The notes under the pieces: generated by a model | Databases searched by the model: none | Told to the model about the DNA's origin: nothing | Seen by the model: the letters and a program-made list of their open reading frames with translations, nothing else | Position numbers and translations under genes: made by a program | In this document: piece by piece, positions 15,993 through 24,276 of the stretch | Layout: each line of letters starts with the position of its first letter | How positions within the stretch are numbered: the first letter of the stretch is position 1 | DNA from: an uncultured candidate division WWE3 bacterium | GTDB taxonomy: Bacteria > Patescibacteriota > WWE3 > UBA101185 > UBA10185 | DNA length: 64,000 nucleotides | Direction of reading: 5' to 3' | NCBI GenBank assembly: GCA_938004185.1 | Contig: CALKWN010000065.1 | Location: 558,001 to 622,000, forward strand

Positions 15993-17236
15993 GCTCTGAT
16001 AATTTTCTCTGCGTCGAGCTTTAATTCTTTTTCGTCTTTTTTATCCAAGTTGTCCGTAAAATATTTTTTCAAGTCGCTCTCGATACAAATTTGATTTTGC
16101 GAGGTGGGAACAATTACATCGTAATCTACAATTATTCCTTTCTCATCGATTTTTGCCATGTGATATAAAATTCCTCTGGGGGCTTCGACAACTCCTACTC
16201 CTACTCCGGCTTTTTTAGGCATTTTCACCGGCTTCTCATCGGTAACTTTAATTGTCTTTAATATTTCCAGCGCATCATCCACACACTGAAGAATTTCTAT
16301 AGCTTGGGCAAGATTGTTGTGATGAACATTATTTGACGGGAAAGCTCCGAGATAAGGTTCGGCATCTTTTTTTGTTCTATCGTTAAGCAAATCGCGGTTG
16401 AAATTCATCCTGGCCAATGAGCCGACTAAGTAATCTTCGTGAACATCGGAAAAAACGTAGCCTTCGGATTGGGAATACGGAACTACAACCGACCTTAAAA
16501 AATCGTGGAACTGTTCTTCCGGAATACACTTACCCGTTGAATTAATAATCTTACCTTCGAGAAAATCGTAGCTTTTGTCGTTTCTCAAACACATATAATC
16601 TTCGTTTCTTGTAAGATTGTCTTCGTACTCGTAAAAAACTTTAATTCCCCTTAAAACCTGCTCTCTTATAGCCTCCAAACGCGGTATTAAATCAAAGAAT
16701 TTTGCAACGTCCGGAAGTTTTAGAAATCCGCCGACAGTTGGAAGAGGTGCGTGAATTGCCGCTCCAATAACTACATCTGTAATATCAGAACCCAATCTTT
16801 TTATATCAAAAGAATCGTGTAAAAGAATGTGCCCCAAATCGTCGTGATCTTCAGGAATATCCAAAATAGAATCTATTCCTAGAACATCGGGAAGTACAAA
16901 AAAATATAAGTGCAGGGCGTGATCCCTTATCATTAAACCGTCGTATGCAAGACGACGAAGTTTTTTTGACTGCTCCGACAGCTCTATTCCCTGCGACTTT
17001 TCAATAGCTTCTAAAGCCGCAAACAAATGGGCGACTGAACAGGTTCCGCAAATTCGGGAGAGAAAAGATGGGGCGGCAATAAAAGGCTTGCCTTTTACCG
17101 CCTCGGTATAAAATCTTCTGTAATCTTTAATTATAAATTTCAGATCTTTAACTTTGCCGTCTTCAACATGCACTTCCAAACCGGCAGTGCCTTCTATTTT
17201 TGTGATATTTTCAATTGTTATATCTCCGCTATGCAT
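15932..17236 (-). CDS. NiFe hydrogenase large subunit, group 3-like
   Basis: The 434-residue protein has both nickel-binding motifs: RICGTCSVAH (Cys63, Cys66, His70) and DPCMSCATN near the C-terminus (Cys419, Cys422), followed by a nine-residue tail FLKVDWIRK to be cleaved. The residue at the cleavage site is Asn rather than the usual His or Arg. Its length and sequence fit cytosolic group 3 (sulfhydrogenase/bidirectional) enzymes, making or consuming H2 with NAD(P)H or ferredoxin. It overlaps the small-subunit gene by 8 bp, and no diaphorase gene follows. Confidence 0.9.
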   Translation of the reverse strand: MHSGDITIENITKIEGTAGLEVHVEDGKVKDLKFIIKDYRRFYTEAVKGKPFIAAPSFLSRICGTCSVAHLFAALEAIEKSQGIELSEQSKKLRRLAYDGLMIRDHALHLYFFVLPDVLGIDSILDIPEDHDDLGHILLHDSFDIKRLGSDITDVVIGAAIHAPLPTVGGFLKLPDVAKFFDLIPRLEAIREQVLRGIKVFYEYEDNLTRNEDYMCLRNDKSYDFLEGKIINSTGKCIPEEQFHDFLRSVVVPYSQSEGYVFSDVHEDYLVGSLARMNFNRDLLNDRTKKDAEPYLGAFPSNNVHHNNLAQAIEILQCVDDALEILKTIKVTDEKPVKMPKKAGVGVGVVEAPRGILYHMAKIDEKGIIVDYDVIVPTSQNQICIESDLKKYFTDNLDKKDEKELKLDAEKIIRAYDPCMSCATNFLKVDWIRK

Positions 17237-17741
17237 CTATTACTTTAAATAATTTTAAATACTTTTCGACCGTACTCATAAAAACCGGAACATTCATCGG
17301 GCAACCCTCAACTTTATCATCAACCTGAATAACATCTGCCAGTTTTCTGACCTTGTCACTGTAGTTGAATTGCTTCATATAAAATTTGATTTTTTCGTTA
17401 TCTGTTTTTGATAATAATTCGTTTCTTGATGCTGAAGGCATCCCGGTACAGGCGCAGGCTCCTATTGCCACAACATATTTGGTATTTTCTCTTATTTTTC
17501 TGACCTCATCGGCCTGTTTTTCCGATGAAATAGCTCCCTCAATGAATGCGACATCGAGATCTTTTAGTACATTTTTTGTTTTTAACGCTTTGAGATATCT
17601 GAACTCGATCACTTTCTTCCATTCGTCCAGGTGGTCGTTTAAAAGTTCGGTGAGAAGAATGGTGCTGTCTTCACTGCAGGTGAATGAAAACCATCCGACA
17701 ACTAATTTCTTTTTTGGGGCTATCGAATCAACACTTTCCAC
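17229..17741 (-). CDS. NiFe hydrogenase small subunit
   Basis: The 170-residue protein matches the compact, single-cluster small subunit of group 3 enzymes. Proximal-cluster positions are SFTCSEDS, GACACTG and VEGCP. The second Cys of the usual C-x2-C is Asp, so the cluster would have three Cys and one Asp unless another Cys substitutes. The GTG start has TATTAT six bases upstream on its strand. This -10 overlaps the divergent hypC -10, so the hydrogenase and hypC start within 20 bp of each other. Confidence 0.85.
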   Translation of the reverse strand: MESVDSIAPKKKLVVGWFSFTCSEDSTILLTELLNDHLDEWKKVIEFRYLKALKTKNVLKDLDVAFIEGAISSEKQADEVRKIRENTKYVVAIGACACTGMPSASRNELLSKTDNEKIKFYMKQFNYSDKVRKLADVIQVDDKVEGCPMNVPVFMSTVEKYLKLFKVIDA

Positions 17742-17746
17742 TAATG

Positions 17747-17753
17747 TATAATA
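17747..17753. promoter_or_regulatory. overlapping divergent -10 elements
   Basis: Rightward TATAAT (17747-17752) is nine bases before the hypC ATG. Leftward TATTAT (17753-17748) is six bases before the GTG of the hydrogenase small subunit. The two hexamers share bases, so the two transcripts probably compete for polymerase. Confidence 0.5.
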
Positions 17754-17761
17754 TCAAATAT

Positions 17762-17956
17762 ATGTGCCTCGCAATACCCGGAAAAGTAAAATCCGTAAAC
17801 GGAATGAAAATAACTGTCGAGTATCCTCACGAAACAAGACAGGTTCTTAGCGGAGGAATTGAAATTAAAAAAGGCGACTACGTTTTAGTGCAGATGGGTG
17901 TTGTTATTAAGAAGATAGATTCCAAGGAACACGAAACAGCCTCGAATAGTTGGTAA
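17762..17956 (+). CDS. hypC: hydrogenase maturation chaperone HypC
   Basis: The 64-residue protein begins MCLAIPGKVKSV, the invariant HypC/HupF start with the catalytic Cys2, and ends in a small OB-like domain. HypC carries the Fe(CN)2CO unit with HypD and delivers it to the large subunit. The ATG at 17762 is fixed by this motif, as Cys2 must follow Met. The other Hyp factors (A, B, D, E, F) are not in the window. Confidence 0.93.
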   Translation: MCLAIPGKVKSVNGMKITVEYPHETRQVLSGGIEIKKGDYVLVQMGVVIKKIDSKEHETASNSW

Positions 17957-17963
17957 CTAAAAA

Positions 17964-18003
17964 CCCCGCTTTTGGGTTTTGCGCCGTCCAGCGGGAGTTT
18001 TTA
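17964..18003 (+). terminator. terminator after hypC
   Basis: CCCGCT (17965-17970) pairs with AGCGGG (17990-17995), followed by AGTTTTTAG. The loop is long (19 bases), so efficiency is uncertain. Confidence 0.5.
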
Positions 18004-18070
18004 GCATAAGCATTTCCGTATATTAAATTTTTCGTACAAGCTTCGATAATCTGCTGCCTGCAGAACTTGT

Positions 18071-18090
18071 ATATAGACTTTTGTCTATAT
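18071..18090. other. hairpin between hypC and the lipoprotein gene
   Basis: ATATAGAC, TTTT, GTCTATAT form a perfect 8-bp stem in AT-rich DNA between two convergent genes. It may act as a weak bidirectional terminator. Confidence 0.35.
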
Positions 18091-18145
18091 GTATTTTATA
18101 CATTAAATATAGATACTTGTCAATATGTAATTAGGTTTGGAAAAA

Positions 18146-19186
18146 CTATCTGGAATAAGACTCGCAATCATTCTTTTCATTTATATCCTGGATATTTGCA
18201 CAAATGTTCGTATTTTTTAAAACGCTACCCAATTCCCGATAACACCTATCACGGGTTCCCTTCTTCTCTATATCCAGACAATACGAGGCGTCTTTAAAAT
18301 GAGTAGCCATCTCAAAGTAACATTCATAACTATATTTTTCATCAACAATACCGCAAACAGAACGATTATTTTTAGCGATTCCAACGTTAACTAAGCAGTC
18401 TTTCTCGCTGTAAGGCTCTTCTATGGACTGACATAAAATATAATCCTGCTTTTCTTTTGCTACGTATTGGTAGCAAGCGTCACGAAAATTAGTAGTAGAT
18501 ATTTTGGCACAAACATTTTCGTCTTTTCTATTCATACCAACATCTTTAAGGCAGAAATCACGTTGTTGCGTATCTGAAATCTTCTCACAATCTAAATCAC
18601 CCCCAACTTTCGAGGCTATCTCACTGATACAATTTGTTTTGATAATTTCATCTTTTATGCTGTCACAAATTCCGGCTTCTTTTCTATCACGCGCAACAGA
18701 TAAAATGCAAAGATCTCTTTCTTTGTCGTTACCCTCTATTTCATTACAAATTTTTGAATCTTTTTTTTCTACTGCAATAAATTCTATGCAGTCAAATCTC
18801 TTAGCTTCACCTGCAATTTCACTGCAAAACTTTGTATTTCCCTTCTCTCTTGCAACATCCAATACACAATTATCCTGACCGGTCTGATTAGAAATTTCCT
18901 TACAAATACCTGTGTCGCCTTTTGCAGAGGCAACCTTACCGTAGCATTTATCTTTTACACCTTGGCTATCAATCTCCTTGCATAAATCCGCATTCTTTTT
19001 ATTAGCGGCAACTTCCGATATACAACTCTCTTGTTTATTAACCTCTTCCAAACCGCGGCACGCTCGCACAGTACCTTTTTTTACTGCGTTTCTGTAATCG
19101 GGGTCTAATGAAAATAGAATATCGCAACCTGTGAGAAAAAACGGGATGAGCAGTACAAATACGCTAATTGCAGCTTTTTTATACAT
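18146..19186 (-). CDS. lipoprotein with twelve Cys-pair repeats
   Basis: The 346-residue protein starts MYKKAAISVF, a signal peptide ending in the lipobox LTGC, so it is membrane-anchored on the outside. The rest is about twelve tandem repeats of roughly 26 residues with the pattern C-x-x-I ... D-x-C-x-x-x-x-A-x-x-K-x-(N/D). Each repeat carries two cysteines, giving about 24 in total, plus one near the anchor. Such spacing suggests a disulfide-stapled helical solenoid. The ATG at 19186 is preferred over an upstream start because it begins the signal peptide. Function unknown; surface binding or attachment is plausible. Confidence 0.75.
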   Translation of the reverse strand: MYKKAAISVFVLLIPFFLTGCDILFSLDPDYRNAVKKGTVRACRGLEEVNKQESCISEVAANKKNADLCKEIDSQGVKDKCYGKVASAKGDTGICKEISNQTGQDNCVLDVAREKGNTKFCSEIAGEAKRFDCIEFIAVEKKDSKICNEIEGNDKERDLCILSVARDRKEAGICDSIKDEIIKTNCISEIASKVGGDLDCEKISDTQQRDFCLKDVGMNRKDENVCAKISTTNFRDACYQYVAKEKQDYILCQSIEEPYSEKDCLVNVGIAKNNRSVCGIVDEKYSYECYFEMATHFKDASYCLDIEKKGTRDRCYRELGSVLKNTNICANIQDINEKNDCESYSR

Positions 19187-19230
19187 CTGATTTGATAATA
19201 CTTTATCGATAACCCTAAAACAAGCAGATA

Positions 19231-19893
19231 TTAAAAGTAAAGATTGCATGTTAAAGGACTATGATCAGAGGAAAATTTACCTATCACAATACCGCAGCTT
19301 TTAACACCGCTGAAACCTTTTTGAAAAATGTAATCAACCTGCCCTGCGCTCGGGAACCCGTTTCTGGTATTTTTTACCAAAGCTGCATTCATAAACCCTG
19401 CGTCATCCATAAAATCCAACAATTTTTTATTTAAACCCAAAACCGAAGTAAAATTAAAATCTCCCAAAATTATTGCCTTATCCTCTCCGACCTTTTCAAT
19501 AATTTTTTGTAAGGACACCAGCTTTTTTTCGTAAAAACGATAAACAGGTAAATGAAGATTAACAAAATCAAATTTCCCGTCATCGCCTTGGATTTTAAAT
19601 AACTGGGCGTTTCTTTTTTTATCTTTATCGAGCAACCTATCTTGTAGCGGAATAACCTCGATCTCATCAAAACTTAATATTTTGAGTTTTTTAGTTACCG
19701 CCGTAAAGATTCCGAAATTGCTTTTCCCGTTGTTATTGTTAGTAAAAAAACAATTATATTCAGGCAGGTCGCTCTGCAACTTTAATACCAAACTTTCATG
19801 AACCTCCTGCAAAGCTAAAATATCGAAATTTCCGAGAGCCCCAATATCGGTATTTTTCTTAGATGTTGATATGTTAAAAGTCGTTATTATCAT
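19231..19893 (-). CDS. endonuclease/exonuclease/phosphatase-family protein
   Basis: The 220-residue protein shows EEP-fold motifs in order: ILALQEV, VNLHLP, IILGDFNF, QVDYIF and SSDHSPL, giving the metal-binding Glu, the catalytic Asp and the terminal Asp-His. Family members cut DNA, RNA or phosphoesters. No signal peptide is seen. The ATG at 19893 is preferred over a TTG five codons upstream. The gene precedes the lipoprotein gene by 44 bp on the same strand. Substrate unknown. Confidence 0.85.
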   Translation of the reverse strand: MIITTFNISTSKKNTDIGALGNFDILALQEVHESLVLKLQSDLPEYNCFFTNNNNGKSNFGIFTAVTKKLKILSFDEIEVIPLQDRLLDKDKKRNAQLFKIQGDDGKFDFVNLHLPVYRFYEKKLVSLQKIIEKVGEDKAIILGDFNFTSVLGLNKKLLDFMDDAGFMNAALVKNTRNGFPSAGQVDYIFQKGFSGVKSCGIVIGKFSSDHSPLTCNLYF

Positions 19894-19985
19894 ATATTTA
19901 AAAGGCAACTATCCAAAATCTTATAGCTCCGGCAGATGTTTTGGCAAATACTGCAGACATATCGCTGAAATGCTAGACTAATTTC

Positions 19986-20396
19986 ATGAACTTATTTTTT
20001 AACTTAAAGGTATATCTTCTTACTTTTATCGTATTTCTCGGAATTGACGCCGTGTGGCTGGCCAAAATTGCACCGAATTTTTATAAGACAAATATCGGGC
20101 ATCTTATGGCTGAGAAACCGAACTTAATTGCGGCAGGTGTCTTTTATATAATAAATATTTTTGGAATAGTGTTGTTTGCAATTAATCCCGCACTTCAAAA
20201 AAATTCTACGGCTACCGCATTTATATACGGAGCGCTTTACGGACTGGCAACTTACGCCACATATGACCTTACAAACCTTGCAACGCTAAAGGACTGGCCT
20301 CTTAAAGTAACGGTTGTAGATATTATCTGGGGAATGTTTCTGACGTCCTTAACCGCAGGCGTTGGTTTTATTCTGACTAAAAAATTCTTATCCTGA
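19986..20396 (+). CDS. DUF2177-family membrane protein
   Basis: The 136-residue protein has four hydrophobic segments and the DUF2177 hallmarks: DAVWL in the first segment, FYIINIFGI, and GALYGLATYATYDLTNLATL. Function unknown. TAGACT lies six bases before the ATG, so the transcript is probably leaderless. The 3' end overlaps the convergent DUF1295 gene by 9 bp. Confidence 0.85.
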   Translation: MNLFFNLKVYLLTFIVFLGIDAVWLAKIAPNFYKTNIGHLMAEKPNLIAAGVFYIINIFGIVLFAINPALQKNSTATAFIYGALYGLATYATYDLTNLATLKDWPLKVTVVDIIWGMFLTSLTAGVGFILTKKFLS

Positions 20397-21176
20397 TTTT
20401 TTAGGAAACCACGGAAAGAAAGCGTTGGTTACTTTTTTATATTCTTGAAACTCCGCGTTATCTTCGTATTTCTTTTCCAGCATGGGAATTCCGGATACTT
20501 TTAGCAAGAGGTATGTTATTACTAACGGACTTACTGCTGCCAGTAAAAAGTAGGGAGAACTAAAAGTAATTAGAAAAATTCCCCACCACTGGGCAACCTC
20601 ACCGAAGTAATTGGGGTGGCGGGTGTATTTCCATAAACCGTCCTTCATAATTTTTCCCTTATTGTGAGGGTTTTTAATAAATTTTCTAAGCTGCCAATCA
20701 CCCAGAGATTCGAATACAAAACCCAAAATCCATAAAAGTGTTCCTATTACGCCGAAAAACCCTACCCTTGATGGTCCGAACACTGCAACGGCAGCAGAAA
20801 AACTTATCAACACCATAAACAGACCCTGCAGTAAAAATACCTGAAGATAAGATCTTAGAAAAAACCACTTTCCCCACTCATCGCGCCAAGCCTTGTATCG
20901 ATAATCCTCGGCTTTACCTACATTTCTTGAAAAAATATGGGTTGCCAACCTTAAACCCCATAAAGTTGTCAGCACTAAAATAAGTGTAAAGTTAGAAGCA
21001 ACGGGGGGATCATACTTGCCCCTAAAAGCCCAAGCAACAGTAATAAAACCCAAACCCCAAGCAATATCGGCAATATCGTTTCTTTCAAAAATCAACGAAA
21101 GAATAAACCAAAAAGTCATGTAAATGAGAACTATTAATAATGCGAATGCGACGGGACCGGTTAAAATATCTAGCAT
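20388..21176 (-). CDS. DUF1295/steroid 5-alpha-reductase-like membrane protein
   Basis: The 262-residue protein has about seven membrane segments and the DUF1295 signature KDGLWKYTRHPNYFGE followed by WWGI, the cofactor-binding end of the steroid reductase/methyltransferase superfamily. The substrate in bacteria is not known; lipid reduction is a guess. TATAAT lies six bases before the ATG at 21176, which is chosen over a TTG eight codons upstream. Confidence 0.85.
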   Translation of the reverse strand: MLDILTGPVAFALLIVLIYMTFWFILSLIFERNDIADIAWGLGFITVAWAFRGKYDPPVASNFTLILVLTTLWGLRLATHIFSRNVGKAEDYRYKAWRDEWGKWFFLRSYLQVFLLQGLFMVLISFSAAVAVFGPSRVGFFGVIGTLLWILGFVFESLGDWQLRKFIKNPHNKGKIMKDGLWKYTRHPNYFGEVAQWWGIFLITFSSPYFLLAAVSPLVITYLLLKVSGIPMLEKKYEDNAEFQEYKKVTNAFFPWFPKKSG

Positions 21177-21234
21177 ACCCACATTATAAACTAACGCCAA
21201 CAGCGTTGCTATTTGATAAACTCTAAATACTTCT

Positions 21235-21738
21235 ATGAAAAAGGTTGTTGTTAATGATCTGATGCAGAAAAATTATATTTACTTCCGTACCGAACCTGAG
21301 GGAGAAAATTTTGACCCTGAGTTTAATCCTGAACTGTCGCCGAAAGAGATGCTGGAGATGGGTGTCTTCGGCGGTAAATATATGACTGACTGCAAAGAAG
21401 AATTTCCGAAAAGTTGGTTCGTAAAAGCTAAATTGTGCAAAGAAAAGCACGATCCCACAATAAATTATTTCGGCGTAAACGCCAGCCAACCCCTAAAAGA
21501 ATGGCTACGAAAGGGTTGGATTTATCCTGAAGACCCCAGAGGGTGGTTTCAATGGTATTGCAGATACTATTCGGGCAGAAGAATAGCCGAAGAAGACGAC
21601 AGACAAATAAAAAGGTGGAGAGCGATGAAAAGACACGTAGCACAAATCAAAAAGAACTGTCTCAAAGGAGATATCGAATGCAGAAAAGTTCAAAGGCAAG
21701 CTCTTCTCCACTGGGCTTATGATAGCAGAAATATCTGA
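21235..21738 (+). CDS. conserved protein of unknown function
   Basis: The 167-residue soluble protein is rich in Trp, Arg and Lys, with a distinctive block KGWIYPEDPRGWFQWYCRYY followed by SGRR and an Arg-rich helical tail. I recognise the block as conserved but cannot assign a family name or function. Five cysteines are spread through the protein without a clear metal motif. Confidence 0.65.
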   Translation: MKKVVVNDLMQKNYIYFRTEPEGENFDPEFNPELSPKEMLEMGVFGGKYMTDCKEEFPKSWFVKAKLCKEKHDPTINYFGVNASQPLKEWLRKGWIYPEDPRGWFQWYCRYYSGRRIAEEDDRQIKRWRAMKRHVAQIKKNCLKGDIECRKVQRQALLHWAYDSRNI

Positions 21739-21764
21739 TAAAACGGTATAATGGTTATAGAAAA

Positions 21765-22247
21765 ATGATAAATAGAAAAAACACAGCAATTAAATTAGTA
21801 ATTTCCATTCTGGTAACGTTTTCGGCAGCCGGAATCGGGTCTTTTTTTACCACCCCGAACATACCTACATGGTATGCAAGCCTTAATAAACCTTTTTTCA
21901 GCCCGCCTAATTGGCTATTCGGGCCCGTTTGGAGCTTTTTATATCTATTAATGGGTATCTCACTGTTTTTAATATGGGTAAACGATGTTCCGGCCATACA
22001 AAAAAGAAAAGCCGTCATTCTCTACTTTATTCAATTAACCCTAAACACCTTATGGTCAGTCATTTTTTTTGGTATGAGGCTCCCTTCCTTGGCTCTTGTT
22101 GAAATATTAATACTTGAAACAACAATAATCTTGACTGCCCTTCAATTTAGAAAAATATCTGTAAAGGCCGCCCGTCTTTTAATACCGTATATCCTGTGGG
22201 TAGCTTTCGCAACAATGTTAAATCTAAGCATAGTAGTATTAAATTAG
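21765..22247 (+). CDS. TspO/MBR (tryptophan-rich sensory) protein
   Basis: The 160-residue protein has five membrane helices and the family block WYASLNKPFFSPPNW followed by FGPVW near the N-terminus, then LNTLWSVIFFG. TspO proteins bind and help degrade tetrapyrroles and respond to oxidative stress. TATAAT lies 12 bases upstream of the ATG. No tetrapyrrole genes are in view, so the ligand is uncertain. Confidence 0.9.
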   Translation: MINRKNTAIKLVISILVTFSAAGIGSFFTTPNIPTWYASLNKPFFSPPNWLFGPVWSFLYLLMGISLFLIWVNDVPAIQKRKAVILYFIQLTLNTLWSVIFFGMRLPSLALVEILILETTIILTALQFRKISVKAARLLIPYILWVAFATMLNLSIVVLN

Positions 22248-22254
22248 GATTTTT

Positions 22255-22282
22255 AGCACACGAAACTGTGCTATACTTTTTT
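22255..22282 (+). terminator. terminator overlapping a promoter
   Basis: AGCACA (22255-22260) and TGTGCT (22267-22272) form a short stem followed by ATACTTTTTT. The same segment holds TATACT (22272-22277), six bases before the next ATG, so the end of the TspO transcript and the start of the next share DNA. Confidence 0.5.
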
Positions 22283-22283
22283 A

Positions 22284-22991
22284 ATGAACAAAAAAGATCA
22301 AACTAATACCCAGGAAGAAGTAGTGGAAACACCTTCTCAAGAAATTCCGGTTCAGACAAAAACAGAAACCCTAACCTTTAAAGATGTTATGTGTTTTCTA
22401 AAAAGAGAGCTTAAGAGAAATAAAGCCCTTATTGCCGCTCTTTTGGTACTAATTTTAGTAGCTGCACTCTATAACTTTAGATCCAGCATCATAGTAGCAA
22501 CTGTAGGAGGAAAACCGATATACAGATGGGAGATTATAAAATCTCTTGAAGATCAGATGGGTCAGCAAGCTCTAGATAACATGATTTCACTTAAACTTAT
22601 TGATAACGCCGCAACAGAAAGAGGAATTGTAGTATCCGAAGACGAGATAAACTTAAAATCTAAAACCATTGAAGATAGTGTTACCCAAAGCGGTATGACT
22701 ATGGAGCAATTTCTTGAACAAAGCGGACTTACTATGGAGGACTATAGAGACAGAATCAAACAAATGATCGTAGTTGAAAAACTCTTGGCCGACAAAATAA
22801 GCGTAAGTGAAGAGGAAATCGATCAATATATTGAACAAAATAAGGAAGCTTTTCCCGATATAGAAGAAGATCCTCAGGGAAGATCTCTTGTAAAAGAAAG
22901 TTTGGTGCAGAACAAGATGTCGCTTGAGTACGACAACATGCTTCAGGAATTAATGGAAACGGGCGGGGTTAACATCCTATTTGAGTATTAA
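22284..22991 (+). CDS. membrane-anchored SurA N-terminal-like chaperone
   Basis: The 235-residue protein has a Gln/Glu-rich cytosolic start, one membrane helix (about 47-66) and an external SurA_N-like domain: VATVGGKPIYRWEI, then ALDNMISLKLIDNAATERGI and repeated acidic helices. It lacks a rotamase (PPIase) domain, so it is likely a holdase for exported proteins. TATACT six bases before the ATG predicts a leaderless transcript. The stop and the next ATG share a base, indicating coupling to the isomerase gene. Confidence 0.75.
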   Translation: MNKKDQTNTQEEVVETPSQEIPVQTKTETLTFKDVMCFLKRELKRNKALIAALLVLILVAALYNFRSSIIVATVGGKPIYRWEIIKSLEDQMGQQALDNMISLKLIDNAATERGIVVSEDEINLKSKTIEDSVTQSGMTMEQFLEQSGLTMEDYRDRIKQMIVVEKLLADKISVSEEEIDQYIEQNKEAFPDIEEDPQGRSLVKESLVQNKMSLEYDNMLQELMETGGVNILFEY

Positions 22992-23563
22992 TGAAACTTA
23001 AATCAATAAGAACAAAAGAAGAACTAGACCCTGTTTTAATGAGTCCGGAAGAAGAAGGACCGGATGTCGCATATTGGGTATTTTCTGAAATCAACGGGGG
23101 CGGTCAGTGGGAAAATATGACAGTACTTTCTCACGGAAAATACGGCAATGAGTTTGTAAAAACATTCGGGCATTATCATAACGATCCCCATACCGAAACT
23201 TACAGAGTCGTGAGTGGCAGGGGTCTTTTGATTTTACAGAAAAAACATTTTGGCGACGGTTCTATGGTACCTAATAAAATCGACAAATTTGTGATCGTAA
23301 ACCTGACGCCGGGGGATGAGGTAGTAATAACTCAAGAGTGGGGACATTCTCTTATAAATGTGGGTAATGAGCCTCTTATTACGATGGATAATTGGACACA
23401 CGGGCACACTCCGGCCGATTACGACCAAATAGAACAACTACATGGTATGGCTTACTACATGATTCAAAAAAACGGAAATGCCGACATAGAACCAAATCCC
23501 AACTATTACGATCTCCCCAATCCGGAATTCATGTCACCTGCTGAATTTGCCAAAATTTCCTAA
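22991..23563 (+). CDS. cupin-type glucose-6-phosphate isomerase
   Basis: The 190-residue protein resembles archaeal-type cupin phosphoglucose isomerase, which interconverts glucose-6-phosphate and fructose-6-phosphate with a bound metal. Ligands are visible in GHYHNDPHTETY (His61, His63, Glu69) and in ITQEWGHS (His119). Its start overlaps the preceding stop by one base. Conventional PGI is an unrelated, much larger enzyme, so this is the minimal alternative for central carbon metabolism. Confidence 0.88.
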   Translation: MKLKSIRTKEELDPVLMSPEEEGPDVAYWVFSEINGGGQWENMTVLSHGKYGNEFVKTFGHYHNDPHTETYRVVSGRGLLILQKKHFGDGSMVPNKIDKFVIVNLTPGDEVVITQEWGHSLINVGNEPLITMDNWTHGHTPADYDQIEQLHGMAYYMIQKNGNADIEPNPNYYDLPNPEFMSPAEFAKIS

Positions 23564-23576
23564 ATCCGCATATAAT
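23547..23576 (+). promoter_or_regulatory. promoter inside the isomerase 3' end
   Basis: TTGCCA (23547-23552), an 18-bp spacer and TATAAT (23571-23576) lie six bases before the ATG at 23583. The -35 is within the preceding coding region. Confidence 0.65.
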
Positions 23577-23582
23577 TACCAC

Positions 23583-24242
23583 ATGCAAATATTAAAATTT
23601 TCTAAGTCAATAATAGTGCCGATGTTATTAATTTCTCCTTTAGTGTTTTTTGCAACCGCGCAGGAGCCTTCCACACTACCGGCGGGCACAGCTAAGGTGC
23701 AACAAAACGAAGCACCCGGGGTTAAAAATGACACCGCAGATCTCAAAAAAGCCGAAAATGCGGAAAGGAAGTGCGAAATAGCTTCAGAACGACTTGCGGT
23801 AAGAATGGAGAAGCTTCAGGAACTGCAAAACAGGCATCACGGAGTTTACGACGGCTTAATTACAAAACTCACAAACCTTATTACAAGACTTGAAGAGGAT
23901 GGAGTCACAGGCCCGGAAATTGATGCATTAAAAGAGGATATCGTTGCTCTCCAGGAACTCGCAGTAAAACTTAAAACCAGCTATTCAGCTATAAACGGTA
24001 ACTTAATAAGAGCACGAAATATTGTCTGCGGAGAATCTCAACTCGCATATAACCAAGCTTTAAGAGAATCCGGCTCTTCGATTAACGAAACCAAATTAGT
24101 TATAAAAGAAATTAGAGACTTTTACCTCACCGAAATTAAACCCGATCTCGAAGCAATCAGAGAAATGCTTAAACCTGAAGTAACGGAACAGGAAGAAACT
24201 GAAACTGAAGAGGTTGAAGAAACAACGGAACCTCTCGAATAA
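23583..24242 (+). CDS. secreted coiled-coil protein
   Basis: The 219-residue protein has a signal peptide (MQILKFSKSIIVPMLLISP, cleavage near ATAQ), then long amphipathic helices from about 50 to 185 and an acidic Glu/Thr-rich tail. Two Cys lie in the helical region, which could bridge. The ATG at 23583 is supported by the -10 element six bases upstream and by the signal peptide starting there. It is exported; function unknown. Confidence 0.7.
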   Translation: MQILKFSKSIIVPMLLISPLVFFATAQEPSTLPAGTAKVQQNEAPGVKNDTADLKKAENAERKCEIASERLAVRMEKLQELQNRHHGVYDGLITKLTNLITRLEEDGVTGPEIDALKEDIVALQELAVKLKTSYSAINGNLIRARNIVCGESQLAYNQALRESGSSINETKLVIKEIRDFYLTEIKPDLEAIREMLKPEVTEQEETETEEVEETTEPLE

Positions 24243-24276
24243 CCTTTAGTAATAAATTTTCGAAGGGATACTGTCT

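Noticed and set aside
18067..18297. 76-residue rightward reading frame after hypC
   Set aside because: It runs antisense to the end of the lipoprotein gene, is Tyr/Phe-rich without domain features, and covers an AT-rich hairpin.
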